The notes: generated by a model from the letters alone, not told the origin. A stretch of 64,000 nt of DNA from Collimonas fungivorans (GCF_001584145.1 NZ_CP013232.1:1860001-1924000), one strand, 5' to 3'; shown: positions 52,913-62,885, counted from the first letter of the stretch. Program-made: numbers and translations.

Positions 52913-54448
52913 ATGAGCCGCAAGCCGAATATTCTGATCCTGATGGCAGACCAGCTGACGCCAGCCGCGCTGGCGGCTTACGGCAACCGTGTCTGCAAGA
53001 CGCCCAATATCGACGCGCTGGCGGAGGATGGCGTGGTATTCGATTCCGCCTACACCAACAGCCCGCTATGCGCGCCGTCGCGTTACGTATTCATGGCCGG
53101 CAAGCTGCCGTCGGCGATCGGCGCCTACGACAACGCCGCCGAGCTGGGCGCGGAGGTGCTGACCTTCGGCCATTACCTGCGCCACGCCGGCTACCGCACC
53201 ATCTTGTCCGGCAAGATGCATTTCTGCGGCGCCGACCAGCTGCACGGCTTTGAAGAGCGCCTGACCACCGACATCTATCCCGCGGATTTCGGCTGGACTC
53301 CTGACTGGGACCATCCGCAGCAGCGCCCGAGCTGGTACCACAACATGAGTTCGGTGATCGACGCCGGGCCATGCATACGCACCAACCAGCTCGATTTCGA
53401 CGAAGAGGTAGTCGCCGCCGCCCGGCAAAAACTGTTCGACATTGCACGCGATGGCGATGAGCGCCCGTTTTGCATGCTGGTTTCGATGACCCACCCGCAC
53501 GACCCCTACGCCATCCCCGAGCAATACTGGAACCTGTACCGGGACGAAGACATCGACATGCCGCGGGTAAACCTGGCGCCCGAACAGCTCGATCCGCACT
53601 CGCGGCGCCTGCGCCACGTCAGCGACATGGACCGCACGCCGGTCACGGAGCAGCAGGTGCGCAACGCCCGCCGCGCATACTACGGCGCGGTTTCCTATGT
53701 CGACGAACAGATCGGCCGCATCCGGCAGACGCTGGAGCAGACCGGCATGGCCGGCGATACCGTCATCCTGCTGCTGGCCGACCATGGCGACATGCTGGGC
53801 GAGCGCGGGCTCTGGTACAAGATGAATTTCTTCGAAGGCGCCGCCCGCATACCGCTGATCGTGCATGCGCCGGACCGCTTCCGGCCGCAGCGGGTGGCGG
53901 CGTCGGTCTCGCTGACCGATATCTTGCCGACCCTGGTCGACCTCGCTTTCGACGGCGCCGCGCCGCCGTATCCCGAGGCAATCGACGGCCGCAGCCTGCT
54001 GCCGCACCTGCAAGGCAGGGCGGGGCACGACGAAGTGATCGGCGAGTATTGCGGCGAGGGTGCGCTGGCGCCGATTGTGATGATACGGCGCGGTCCCTAC
54101 AAATTCATCCACTCGGCGGTCGATCCCGACCAGCTATACCACCTTGTGCGCGATCCCGACGAGCTGGAGAACCTGGCGACCGATCCAGGCTCCCTGGCCG
54201 CGCTTGAACAATTCCGCCAGGAAGCCGGTCATCGATGGAACCTGCCCAAGCTGCACGACCAGGTAGTCGCCAGCCAGCGCCGGCGGCGCTTCCACTTTGC
54301 AGCGCAAAGTACAGGCACGGCCCGGCACTGGGATTACCAGCCGGTGCAAGACGCCAGCCTGCGTTTCATGCGCAATCACATCGACCTTGACGCACTGGAG
54401 GCGATGGCGCGTTTTCCGGCGGTTTCGGGTAAAAGTTCGAGTAAATAA
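52913..54448 (+). CDS. betC: Choline-sulfatase
   Basis: A 511-residue type I sulfatase that releases choline and sulfate from choline-O-sulfate. NILILMADQLTPAAL holds the first metal Asp residues. The formylglycine motif is LCAPSRYVFMAGKLP (Cys of C-x-P-x-R near residue 54), and DTVILLLADHGDMLGERGLWYKM is the second metal site. Length and the C-terminal YQPVQDASLRFMRNHIDLDALE segment match BetC. The ribosome site GGAGAG precedes the ATG. Followed after 17 bp by a choline-binding protein gene. Confidence 0.93.
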   Translation: MSRKPNILILMADQLTPAALAAYGNRVCKTPNIDALAEDGVVFDSAYTNSPLCAPSRYVFMAGKLPSAIGAYDNAAELGAEVLTFGHYLRHAGYRTILSGKMHFCGADQLHGFEERLTTDIYPADFGWTPDWDHPQQRPSWYHNMSSVIDAGPCIRTNQLDFDEEVVAAARQKLFDIARDGDERPFCMLVSMTHPHDPYAIPEQYWNLYRDEDIDMPRVNLAPEQLDPHSRRLRHVSDMDRTPVTEQQVRNARRAYYGAVSYVDEQIGRIRQTLEQTGMAGDTVILLLADHGDMLGERGLWYKMNFFEGAARIPLIVHAPDRFRPQRVAASVSLTDILPTLVDLAFDGAAPPYPEAIDGRSLLPHLQGRAGHDEVIGEYCGEGALAPIVMIRRGPYKFIHSAVDPDQLYHLVRDPDELENLATDPGSLAALEQFRQEAGHRWNLPKLHDQVVASQRRRRFHFAAQSTGTARHWDYQPVQDASLRFMRNHIDLDALEAMARFPAVSGKSSSK

Positions 54449-54465
54449 GCTGGAGGAGAAACATC

Positions 54466-55410
54466 ATGCCGAGAAAAGCTGTTCCGTCGATACTGGCTTG
54501 CCTGCTGTTTTTGCATCACAGTGCTTTTGCGGCTGAGGCCGACGCCTGCAAGCTGGTGCGCATGGCCGATCCCGGCTGGAGCGACATTACCGCAACCAAT
54601 GCCATCGCCGGCATCTTGCTGGGCGCGCTCGGTTATGAGCAGAAGGTGGATCACCTGTCGGTTCCCATCACTTTCGTCGGCTTGAAAAAGGGCCAGGTCG
54701 ATGTCTTCCTCGGTAACTGGATGCCGGCGCAAAAGCCGCTGGTGGAAACACAGCTCAAGGATGGCGCCATCGACGTCTTGCATGCCAACCTGGTCAACGC
54801 CAAGTTCACGCTCGCCGTTCCCAGCTACGTCGCCGCAGCGGGCGTCAAGTCTTTCACCGACCTGGCCAGGTTCGCCGGTAAATTCGACAGCAAGATTTAC
54901 GGCATCGAAACCGGTGCGCCGGCCAACCAGAACATCCAGGCGATGCTGGCAGCCAAGTCGTTCGGGCTGGACGGCTGGAAACTGGTGGAGTCGAGTGAAC
55001 AAAGCATGTTGAGCCAGGTCGCACGCAAGGTCTCGGCCAAGGAGTGGATCGTATTCCTGGCCTGGGAGCCGCACCTGATGAATACCCGCTTCCAGCTCAC
55101 TTACCTGGATGGCGGCAATGCCTATTTCGGCCCCAACTACGGCGGCGCCACCGTGAACACCTTGGCGCGCAAAGGCTACGCGGCGCAGTGCCCGAACGCA
55201 GGCCGCCTGTTCAGCCAGATGGAATTTACCGTCGACCTGGAAAACAAGATTATCAACGAGGTGCTGACGCAGAAAGTGGATGCGAAGACCGCCGCGGCGC
55301 GGCAGTTGAAACAGCACCCCGAGCTGTTGCAGGCATGGCTAAATGGCGTCAAGACACGTGGCGGCGAAGATGGTTTGCCGGCAATGAAGAAGATGCTTGG
55401 CTTGAACTAG
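54466..55410 (+). CDS. choX: Choline ABC transporter substrate-binding protein
   Basis: A 314-residue periplasmic protein of the OpuAC/ChoX family. The signal peptide ends at SAFAAEA. MADPGWSDITATNAIAG carries one of the aromatic cage residues; GQVDVFLGNWMPAQKP, GIETGAPANQN and VFLAWEPHLMN are the other ligand-site segments of ChoX. It delivers choline released by BetC to an ABC importer. No permease or ATPase gene follows in the window, so its partners must be elsewhere. Confidence 0.9.
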   Translation: MPRKAVPSILACLLFLHHSAFAAEADACKLVRMADPGWSDITATNAIAGILLGALGYEQKVDHLSVPITFVGLKKGQVDVFLGNWMPAQKPLVETQLKDGAIDVLHANLVNAKFTLAVPSYVAAAGVKSFTDLARFAGKFDSKIYGIETGAPANQNIQAMLAAKSFGLDGWKLVESSEQSMLSQVARKVSAKEWIVFLAWEPHLMNTRFQLTYLDGGNAYFGPNYGGATVNTLARKGYAAQCPNAGRLFSQMEFTVDLENKIINEVLTQKVDAKTAAARQLKQHPELLQAWLNGVKTRGGEDGLPAMKKMLGLN

Positions 55411-55423
55411 CGGCAGTCTCGCA

Positions 55424-55507
55424 GTAGGGTGGGCAGGTTTTTCTGCCCACGCGGACGCTCTAGCTCAAACGAGCAAGATTCCGCGTGGGCACAGGTGCTC
55501 ACCCTAC
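55424..55507. repeat. 84-bp palindromic REP/MITE-like element
   Basis: Outer arms GTAGGGTGGGCA (55424-55435) and TGCTCACCCTAC (55496-55507) match 11/12. Inner arms TGCCCACGCGGA (55444-55455) and TCCGCGTGGGCA (55480-55491) are perfect. The whole unit can fold into a cruciform between choX and ppc. It has no coding capacity; such GTAGGGTGGGCA-ended repeats are common in proteobacterial intergenic DNA. Confidence 0.8.
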
Positions 55508-55517
55508 ATGGAGCGCG

Positions 55518-58391
55518 TCAGCCGGTGTTGCGCAGACCGGCGGCAATGCCGTTGATGCTCAGGTGGATGCCGCGTTTCACCCTTTCTTCCGTCGTGCGGC
55601 CGGCGGCGGTCACGCTGCGGTGGCGCTTGATCAGTTCGACCTGCAAGTGGTTCAGCGGATCGAGGTAGGCGAAGCGGTTTTTGATCGAACGCGCCAGCAG
55701 CGGATTGCCCGACAGGCGGTCCTTGGAGCCGGTGATGGCCGACAGGATGCTGCTGGTGCGCTCATGTTCATCGACGATGCGCTTGAAGATGCTGTTGCGC
55801 AGCTTGCGGTCGGTGACCAGCCCGGCGTAGCGCGAGGCCACCGCCAGGTCGGTCTTCGACAGCACCATGTCCATGTTCGACAGCAGGGTGGCGAAGAACG
55901 GCCATTCCTTGTACATGGCGCGCAAGGTCGCCAGCTTCTGGGTCTTGAGCTTGCTGTCCTTTCCTTCTTCCAGCCAGCTTTCGATGGCGCTGCCGAAGCC
56001 GTACCAGCCCGGTAGCAGCAGGCGGCACTGGCCCCAGGAAAAGCCCCAGGGGATCGCGCGCAAGTCTTCGATGCGGCGCGTCGATTTGCGCGAGGCAGGG
56101 CGCGAACCGATGTTCAGTTCGGCGATCTCGGCAATTGGCGTCGCTGCAAAGAAGTAGTCGGTGAAACCGGGGGTTTCATAGACCAAGTTGCGATAAGACT
56201 GGTAAGCGCGCTCCGACAAGCCGTCCATCAATTGTTCAAATTCGCCCAGCTGCTTGGCCTGTCTGGTGTTGGCATTGTTGGGCATCAGGCTCGCTTCCAG
56301 CGTCGCCGCCACCAGCAGCTCCAGGTTGCGGCGGCCGATTTCCGGGTTGGAAAACTTGGAAGCGATGATCTCGCCTTGTTCGGTCAGGCGGATCTGGCCG
56401 TTGACGGTGCCCGGCGGCTGCGCCAGGATCGCCTGGTAGCTCGGGCCGCCGCCGCGGCCGACGGTGCCGCCGCGGCCATGGAACAGGCGCAGCTTGACGC
56501 CGGCGCGGTCGAACACGCGCACCAGCTGGATCTCGGCCTTGTACAGCTCCCAGTTGGAAGTCAGGAAACCGCCGTCCTTGTTGGAGTCGGAATAACCCAG
56601 CATCACTTCCTGCAGCTTGCCTTGTTTGGCGATCAGCCGTTCCACCGGCGCCAAAGCCATGAACTGCTCCATGATGGCGGCGGCGCGGCGCAGGTCGGGA
56701 ATGGTTTCGAATAGCGGGATCACCATGACTTCCAGCTCGCCGACGGCAGCCTTGCCCTTGCCCGCAACGGCATCAGGCCGCAGCAGGCCGGTTTCCTGTT
56801 GCAGCAGCAGGACTTCCAGCAAGTCGGACACGGTCTCGGTGTGCGAGATGATGTAGTTGCGGATCGAACGCGCGCCATAGCGCTGGCGCATCTCGCCGGC
56901 CGCGCGCAAGATCGACAGTTCGGACACGGTTTCGTCCGAATACTCGATATAGGGCGAGTACAGCAGGCGCGGCTTGGCCAGTTCGCCCAGCAGCAGGTCG
57001 ATCTTCTGTTCTTCGCTGAGCTTGTCGTAGGCACCTTCCACCTGGGCTTGGGCGAACAGCTCTGTCAGCACCCGCTCGTGGACGTCGGAGCTCTGGCGCA
57101 TGTCGAGCGAAGCCAGGTGGAAGCCGAAAATCTCGGAAGCGCGCTTGAGCGTCGCCAGCCGCGGCTTGACCAGGGCGCTGCCGTGGTGGGCGCGCAGCGA
57201 GTCTTCGACGATCTGCAATTCCTGGGTGAATTCCTGCGGCGTCGCATAGTGGGCGGCGGCGCCGACTTCCTGGCGCAGGATGTTGGTGGCGCCGAGTTCG
57301 CGCGCGGTCGAGGCCAGCCGCGCGTAGATGCCGATCAGGGCGCGCCGGTAGGGTTCGTCGGAACGATGGTCCGAAGTGTCGGGCGAGCTTTCCGCCAGCG
57401 CCAGCAATTCCTGGTTGACGTTGACCATCAGGGTCGAGACCGACAGCTCCGCACCCAGGGCATGTACTTCTTCCAGGTAGAAATCGAAAATGGTGGTCGA
57501 TTGCCGCGACAGGGCGCGCTGCATGGTGCCGGCGTTGACATTGGGATTGCCGTCGCGGTCGCCGCCGATCCAGCTGCCCATCTGCACGAAGGGCGCCAGT
57601 TCGGTGCTGGCGCCGCCGCTGGCCTGGCGCGCACGGGTCGGGAACTGGGTGGCGATTTCACCTTCGATGTCGTCATACAGCGCCGGCAGTTCGCGCAGGA
57701 AGGTGATGCGGTAGTAAGACAGCGCGTTCTCGATTTCGTCGGCCACCGTCAACTTGGTATAGCGCAGCATCCGGGTTTGCCACAGGGTGGCGATGCGGCC
57801 GCGCAGCAGTTCGGTGTTGTCGCGCAGTTCTTTCGCGGTCAAGGGGCGGTCGCGCTCAGCCAGCAGGCGAGCGATCTCGCGCTCGGCATCGAGGATGCTC
57901 TTGCGCTGCACTTCGGTCGGGTGGGCAGTCAGGACCGGTGAAATCAAGGCGTCTTTCAGGAAGCTGCGCACGGTAGCGCCGGAGACGCCGGCGTCGTCCA
58001 GCTTGCTCAGGGCATGCGCAACGCTGCCGGGCTGGGCTGCCGATCCGGCCAGCAAGTGGGCGCGGCGGCGCCGGTTGTGGTGCTGGTCTTCGGCGATATT
58101 GGCCAGGTGCGAGAAATAGGAAAACGCGCGCACCACCGAATTGGTCTGGTCGCGCGTGAGTTTTTTCAGCAGCTTGTCGAGGTCGGCGCCGGCCTGCGGA
58201 TCCGATTCGCGGCGGAAGCGCACCGCGGTCTGGCGTATGGTTTCCACGACTTCAAATACCGCGTCGCCCTCCTGATCGCGCAGCACATCGCCCAGCAGGC
58301 GGCCCAGCAGACGGATGTCTTCTTTGAGCGGAGCATCTTTGTTGGGAGCGGGTTTTTTTACCTGGACAGCAGAATTCAATTGTTTTGCCAT
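55518..58391 (-). CDS. ppc: Phosphoenolpyruvate carboxylase
   Basis: A 957-residue cytoplasmic enzyme that makes oxaloacetate from PEP and bicarbonate. Catalytic segments: VLTAHPTEVQRKSILD (active His), GSWIGGDRDGNPNVNAGTM, MLGYSDSNKDGGFLTSNWELY and FHGRGGTVGRGGGPSYQAI. The C-terminal NTG ending after LSINGIAAGLRNTG is the conserved QNTG-type terminus. It is about 70 residues longer than E. coli PPC, mostly at the N-terminus (PAPNKDAPLKEDIRLLGRLL). ATG 58391 is preferred over an in-frame TTG at 58406. It is divergent from hemC. Confidence 0.95.
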   Translation of the reverse strand: MAKQLNSAVQVKKPAPNKDAPLKEDIRLLGRLLGDVLRDQEGDAVFEVVETIRQTAVRFRRESDPQAGADLDKLLKKLTRDQTNSVVRAFSYFSHLANIAEDQHHNRRRRAHLLAGSAAQPGSVAHALSKLDDAGVSGATVRSFLKDALISPVLTAHPTEVQRKSILDAEREIARLLAERDRPLTAKELRDNTELLRGRIATLWQTRMLRYTKLTVADEIENALSYYRITFLRELPALYDDIEGEIATQFPTRARQASGGASTELAPFVQMGSWIGGDRDGNPNVNAGTMQRALSRQSTTIFDFYLEEVHALGAELSVSTLMVNVNQELLALAESSPDTSDHRSDEPYRRALIGIYARLASTARELGATNILRQEVGAAAHYATPQEFTQELQIVEDSLRAHHGSALVKPRLATLKRASEIFGFHLASLDMRQSSDVHERVLTELFAQAQVEGAYDKLSEEQKIDLLLGELAKPRLLYSPYIEYSDETVSELSILRAAGEMRQRYGARSIRNYIISHTETVSDLLEVLLLQQETGLLRPDAVAGKGKAAVGELEVMVIPLFETIPDLRRAAAIMEQFMALAPVERLIAKQGKLQEVMLGYSDSNKDGGFLTSNWELYKAEIQLVRVFDRAGVKLRLFHGRGGTVGRGGGPSYQAILAQPPGTVNGQIRLTEQGEIIASKFSNPEIGRRNLELLVAATLEASLMPNNANTRQAKQLGEFEQLMDGLSERAYQSYRNLVYETPGFTDYFFAATPIAEIAELNIGSRPASRKSTRRIEDLRAIPWGFSWGQCRLLLPGWYGFGSAIESWLEEGKDSKLKTQKLATLRAMYKEWPFFATLLSNMDMVLSKTDLAVASRYAGLVTDRKLRNSIFKRIVDEHERTSSILSAITGSKDRLSGNPLLARSIKNRFAYLDPLNHLQVELIKRHRSVTAAGRTTEERVKRGIHLSINGIAAGLRNTG

Positions 58392-58470
58392 AATGGACGA
58401 GTGCAATCAGCTTTTCTGGGGTGGGGGACGAAGGATTCGGAACCTGTTAACTTGTTAAGCGGGCGCTGTC

Positions 58471-58500
58471 TATATAAGTCTTTTGATATAAGCTGTACAA
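58471..58500 (-). promoter_or_regulatory. Promoter candidate for ppc
   Basis: On the minus strand TTGTAC (58500-58495) and TATATA (58476-58471) are 18 bp apart, giving a leader of about 70 nt before the ppc ATG. Confidence 0.6.
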
Positions 58501-58655
58501 CTGAGACAGTACACGGCGCATGCTAAAATCCGCCGCGAAAATGTTGCATTTTGTGCCGCGTTTTGACGAACAGCCTTGGCGGTTGGGTAAACCTGCCTTG
58601 GCGCTATCGATATTGACCGCGTTGTCTGGTGGCTAGCTAAAATCTGAAAGAACTT

Positions 58656-59597
58656 GTGTCGAAAATATCCTCCCCTTCCAAGTTGGTGATCGCATCGCGT
58701 GAAAGCCCGCTGGCCATGTGGCAAGCGGAACACGTGCGCGAACGGTTATCTGCATTATATCCAGACTGTAATATAGAAATCCTCGGTATGACCACCCGCG
58801 GCGATCAAATTCTTGATCGTACCTTGTCCAAGGTCGGCGGCAAGGGCCTGTTCATCAAGGAACTGGAAGTGGCGATGGAGGAAGGCCGCGCCGACCTGGC
58901 CGTGCATTCGCTGAAGGACATGCCGATGGAGCTGCCGCCAGGGTTTGTGCTGAGCGCGGTGCTGGAGCGCGAAGATCCGCGCGATGCGTTTGTGTCGAAC
59001 GACTACGCCAGCCTGGAGCAGCTGCCTGCCGGCGCCATCGTTGGCACCAGCAGCCTGCGTCGCCAGGCCTTGATCGCTGCGCGCTTCCCCTTGCTGCAGA
59101 TCAAGCCTTTGCGTGGCAATCTCGGTACCCGCCTGGCCAAGCTCGACCGCGGCGAATATGCCGCCATCATCCTGGCCGCGGCTGGCCTCAAGCGGCTTGG
59201 CCTGGCCGACCGCATCACAGCCCCGATCGAGCCCGAGCAGAGCTTGCCGGCGCCGGGGCAGGGCGCGATGGCGATCGAGATCCGCGCCGACCGCGCCGAC
59301 CTGCAGGAGCTGCTCGCGCCCCTGAACCATTTGCCTACGGAACTGGCGGTCACAGCTGAGCGCACCTTGTCGCGCGCCTTCGGCGGCAGCTGCCAGGTGC
59401 CGCTGGCGGCGTTTGCCACCATCGACGGCGACCAGATGCGCTTGCGCGCCATGATCGCGACGCCGGACGGCCTGCGGGTTGCGGTTGCCGACGCCAGCGG
59501 CGCCGCCGACGCGCCGGAAGTACTGGGAGAAACCATCGCCGCAGCACTGGAGGCGCAGGACGCCGGAGCCATCCTGGCGCTGTGCAAGGAGGCCTAG
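58656..59597 (+). CDS. hemC: Porphobilinogen deaminase (hydroxymethylbilane synthase)
   Basis: A 313-residue enzyme that links four porphobilinogens into hydroxymethylbilane. [36 protein letters not shown] and [14 protein letters not shown] are the active-site regions. [14 protein letters not shown] carries the Cys that holds the dipyrromethane cofactor. The start is a GTG at 58656 after GAAAG. It is the first gene of hemC-hemD-hemX-hemY; TTGACC/TAAAAT-like hexamers (58613, 58638) lie just upstream but with poor spacing. Confidence 0.94.
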   Translation: MSKISSPSKLVIASRESPLAMWQAEHVRERLSALYPDCNIEILGMTTRGDQILDRTLSKVGGKGLFIKELEVAMEEGRADLAVHSLKDMPMELPPGFVLSAVLEREDPRDAFVSNDYASLEQLPAGAIVGTSSLRRQALIAARFPLLQIKPLRGNLGTRLAKLDRGEYAAIILAAAGLKRLGLADRITAPIEPEQSLPAPGQGAMAIEIRADRADLQELLAPLNHLPTELAVTAERTLSRAFGGSCQVPLAAFATIDGDQMRLRAMIATPDGLRVAVADASGAADAPEVLGETIAAALEAQDAGAILALCKEA

Positions 59598-60376
59598 TGC
59601 CACCTGCCTTGCGCCCGGTCGTCATTACCAGGCCGCTGCAGCAAGCCTCGGCGCTGGCGCAGCAGATCGCGGCGCGCGGCCGCCAGCCGGTGATTTTTCC
59701 CTTGCTGGAAATCCTGCCGCTAAGCGACAGCACACCGTTGCAAGCCGTCCTCGGCCAGCTCGCCAGCTTTGCACTGGTGGTGTTTGTCAGCCCCAACGCG
59801 ATCGACGCCGCGTTTCGCCACATCGCTGGCTGGCCCGGGCAGCTGCCGGTCGGCATCGTCGGCGAGGGCAGCAGGGCGGCGCTGGCGCGCCACGGCCTGA
59901 CGGCGCACAACACCACCATCTTCAGTCCGCCCGATCCGGCCAGGACCGATTCCGAAGGTTTGCTGCAAGCACTTGACCTGGACGCCTTGCGCGGCCGCCA
60001 GGTGCTGCTGGTGCGCGGCGAAAGCGGCCGCGAATTTTTTGCCGACAGTTTGCTGGCGGCGGGTATCAAGGTGCAGGCCGTAGCTGCTTACCGACGCCAG
60101 GCGCCGGTGCTCGATGCCTCCTTGAGAACCCGCCTGCAATCCTTGCTGGATAGCGAAAACGACTGGATATTGACCAGCTCGGAAGCGCTCAGGCACCTGG
60201 TCGACCTGGTGCAAGCGCTTGCGGGCGGCGCCGGTGTTGCAAAAATCCAACAGCAGAAACTCCTTGTCCCGCATGCCCGTATTGCCGAAACGGCACATGT
60301 GCTTGGATTTACTGACGTTACTCTGACCGGCTCAGGCGACGAACGGCTACTCGACGCGTTACAATTCCCGCTATGA
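59597..60376 (+). CDS. hemD: Uroporphyrinogen-III synthase
   Basis: A 259-residue enzyme that cyclises hydroxymethylbilane with inversion of ring D. The family is sequence-variable; recognisable parts are PVVITRPLQQASALAQQIAA at the N-terminus, FVSPNAIDAAF, VGIVGEGSRAAL and VLLVRGESGREFFADSL. The GTG start at 59597 is preceded by AGGAGG and overlaps the hemC stop by one base, so the two are translationally coupled. Confidence 0.9.
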   Translation: MPPALRPVVITRPLQQASALAQQIAARGRQPVIFPLLEILPLSDSTPLQAVLGQLASFALVVFVSPNAIDAAFRHIAGWPGQLPVGIVGEGSRAALARHGLTAHNTTIFSPPDPARTDSEGLLQALDLDALRGRQVLLVRGESGREFFADSLLAAGIKVQAVAAYRRQAPVLDASLRTRLQSLLDSENDWILTSSEALRHLVDLVQALAGGAGVAKIQQQKLLVPHARIAETAHVLGFTDVTLTGSGDERLLDALQFPL

Positions 60377-61557
60377 ACGAATCGATACCCACTCCAGAAT
60401 CGAACCAGCCTGCTGGTCCTGCCGTCGGCGCCACGGCATCGCCATCGTCGCAGCCCTTGCTGCAGCCTTACAAGGTCAACCAGGACAAGGGTTCCAAACG
60501 CTCGCTTGGCCTGGTGTACGGCATATTGCTGCTGCTGGCCCTGCTGCTGGCGGCGCAATGGTGGGCGACGCGCAACGAGAACGGCAAGCTGCGCCAGGAG
60601 CTGGCGCGCCGCCTGCAGGTCGGCGACAGCACCAATACCGAAACCAAGGTGCTGGTGAAGTCGGTGCAGGACGAAGCCAAGGAATTGCAAGGCAAGGTCA
60701 GCGTGCTGGAAAACAAGCAGGTCGAGTCGCAAAGCCAGCAACTGGCGCTGGAGCAGCTGTATAAGGACCTGTCGCGCAACAGCGATGACTGGACCCTGGC
60801 GCAGGTGGAAGACGTGCTGTCGACCGCCAGCCAGCAATTGCAACTGGCCGGCAACGTCCAGGGCGCGCTGATCGCGCTGCAGAATGCCGACAAGAACCTG
60901 TCGCGTTCCGACAAGCCGCAATTCATCATCGTGCGGCGCGCCATCGCCAGCGATATCGAAAAACTGAAAGCCTTGCCGACGCTGGACGTCACCGGCATCG
61001 CCGTGCGCCTCGACAGCATCATCGGCCAGATCGACGGCATGCCCTTGCTGTCCGATGAAAAACCGATCGTCGGCATCAGCAAGCCGAACAACCAGGCGGT
61101 GGCCAGCAGCAAGCCAAAGGCCGCCGGTTCCGGCAATATCGCCAAAACCCAGGTGGTGGCGGACGCCGTGGTGACCGACTGGAAGAACAGCCTGAAGGAC
61201 AAGTGGCAAAGCTGGAGCAGCGAGATGTGGACCGAAATCAGCCAGCTGATCAGGGTGCGCACCGTCGACACGCCCGACGCCTTGCTGCTGTCGCCGACCC
61301 AGGCTTATTACGCCCGGGAGAACCTGAAGCTGCGTTTGCTCAATGCTCGCCTCGGCCTGCTGTCGCGTAACGAGTCGGCATTCCGCAGCGACCTGATCGC
61401 CGCCCAGGAAACCATCACCAAATATTTCGACACCCGGGCCAAGCAGACCCAGACCGTGCAGACCTTGCTCAAGCAGGTCCAAAGCAGCAATCTTTCGATC
61501 ACCATGCCGGCGCTGGATAGCCCCGCGGCGATCCGTACTTACAAAGGCAAGCCATAG
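60373..61557 (+). CDS. hemX: HemX family protein
   Basis: A 394-residue inner-membrane protein annotated in the uroporphyrinogen-III C-methyltransferase HemX family, although it lacks a methyltransferase fold. A Pro/Ser-rich cytoplasmic N-terminus leads to one membrane helix (LGLVYGILLLLALLLAAQWW, about residues 40-60). A long periplasmic coiled-coil follows (NGKLRQELARR to LALEQLYKDLS) and a helical C-terminal domain. It overlaps hemD by four bases (ATGA). Its role in haem synthesis is structural or regulatory and not well defined. Confidence 0.88.
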   Translation: MNESIPTPESNQPAGPAVGATASPSSQPLLQPYKVNQDKGSKRSLGLVYGILLLLALLLAAQWWATRNENGKLRQELARRLQVGDSTNTETKVLVKSVQDEAKELQGKVSVLENKQVESQSQQLALEQLYKDLSRNSDDWTLAQVEDVLSTASQQLQLAGNVQGALIALQNADKNLSRSDKPQFIIVRRAIASDIEKLKALPTLDVTGIAVRLDSIIGQIDGMPLLSDEKPIVGISKPNNQAVASSKPKAAGSGNIAKTQVVADAVVTDWKNSLKDKWQSWSSEMWTEISQLIRVRTVDTPDALLLSPTQAYYARENLKLRLLNARLGLLSRNESAFRSDLIAAQETITKYFDTRAKQTQTVQTLLKQVQSSNLSITMPALDSPAAIRTYKGKP

Positions 61558-61561
61558 TCCT

Positions 61562-62758
61562 ATGCGATTCTTTCTCCGGCTTGTTGCTCTGTTTGCAGTC
61601 GCCATCGGCCTGGCCGTGCTGGCGCGTTACAACCCCGGTAATGTGGTGATGTTTTTCCCGCCGTACCGGATCGACCTGTCGCTGAACTTCTTCGTCATCT
61701 CGCTGGCGATCCTGTTCATCATCCTGTACGTGCTGATCCGGGCGATCCGGGTTACGCAGAAATTGCCGGGCCGGGTGATCGGCTACCGCCGCCACAAACG
61801 CGAAACCACTGCCAACAACGCCTTGCGCGATGCACTCAAGTCCTTGTTCGAAGGCCGTTTCGGCCAGGCTGAAAAAGCCGCCACGCGCGCTGCCGAACTG
61901 CAGGATAACCTGGGCGTGGCAGCCTTGATCGGCGCCCGCGCCGCCCATCGCATGGGGCAGCCGGAACGGCGCGACATCTGGCTGGCCAGCATCGAAGACG
62001 ACGAGCCGCTGAAAACCGCGCGCCTGATCACCACGCTGGACTTGCTGGTGGACGAGCACAAGTCGCAGGACGCGTTGCATGCCGTGAATGAGCTCAACGC
62101 CCGCGGCACGCGCCACATCCACGCCTTGCGGCTGGCGCTGAAAGCCAACCAGCAAGCCAAGAACTGGCCGGAAGTGCTGCGCCTGGTGCGCACCCTGAAC
62201 AAGCACGATGCCTTGCATCCGGCCTTGTCGACACGCTTGCGCGAGCTGGCTTACGACGGTTTGCTGTCGGACGAAGCGCACGACGCCGAATCGATCATCC
62301 GGCTGTGGGGCACGGTGCCGAACGAAGACCGTACCAAGCCCTTCATCGCCATGCGCGGCGCCCAGGCTTTCAACAAGAGCGGTTTGCACGCGGAAGCGCG
62401 CGCCCTCGTCGAAAAATCGCTGGCGACAGAATGGGACCAGCGCTTGCTGGCGGTCTATCGTGATGCGGCTGCAGCCGAGGCCTCGCCCGAGCTGCTGTCG
62501 CAAATCGAGCATTGCGAACACTGGGCCGTCAGGGCGCCCAACGACCCCGAGCTGGCGCTGACTTTGGGCACGTTCTGCTTCAAGCAAAAATTATGGGGCA
62601 AGGCCCAGCGCCACCTGGAGCAGGCTTTGTCGGATGCGGTAGCGCCGGCCACGGTGCGCGAAGCGCATCTGAAACTGGGGCAATTGCACGAGGCGATCGA
62701 CCAGCAGGCGCTGGCAGCCGAGCATTATCGCCAGTGCGCGCTGGCTACCACGCTATAA
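61562..62758 (+). CDS. hemY: HemY-type TPR membrane protein
   Basis: A 398-residue inner-membrane protein (proteobacterial HemY, unrelated to protoporphyrinogen oxidase). Two N-terminal helices (about 1-20 and 40-62) flank PGNVVMFFPPYRIDLSLNF. The rest is TPR-like helical repeats, such as RFGQAEKAATRAAELQDNL and LWGKAQRHLEQALSD. It follows hemX by 4 bp and ends the hem operon. Confidence 0.9.
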   Translation: MRFFLRLVALFAVAIGLAVLARYNPGNVVMFFPPYRIDLSLNFFVISLAILFIILYVLIRAIRVTQKLPGRVIGYRRHKRETTANNALRDALKSLFEGRFGQAEKAATRAAELQDNLGVAALIGARAAHRMGQPERRDIWLASIEDDEPLKTARLITTLDLLVDEHKSQDALHAVNELNARGTRHIHALRLALKANQQAKNWPEVLRLVRTLNKHDALHPALSTRLRELAYDGLLSDEAHDAESIIRLWGTVPNEDRTKPFIAMRGAQAFNKSGLHAEARALVEKSLATEWDQRLLAVYRDAAAAEASPELLSQIEHCEHWAVRAPNDPELALTLGTFCFKQKLWGKAQRHLEQALSDAVAPATVREAHLKLGQLHEAIDQQALAAEHYRQCALATTL

Positions 62759-62794
62759 CGGGAACATCGCCGTAGCCTTGCGCTACGCTGAAAT

Positions 62795-62845
62795 GGGGCA
62801 GGGTTGATTACGCAGTCTGGCAGCGTAAGACCCTGTCCCTTTTTT
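62795..62845 (+). terminator. Terminator of the hemCDXY operon
   Basis: GGGGCAGGGT (62795-62804) pairs with ACCCTGTCCC (62830-62839) and TTACGC (62808-62813) with GCGTAA (62823-62828), making a long hairpin followed by six T. Confidence 0.88.
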
Positions 62846-62885
62846 CTTGGCTGCCGCTATTTTCAAAGATGGAATTGCCGCGATT

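Noticed and set aside
60088..61605. 505-codon minus-strand open frame opposite hemX/hemD
   Set aside because: Antisense shadow; the hem genes on the plus strand are coupled by short overlaps and clearly real.
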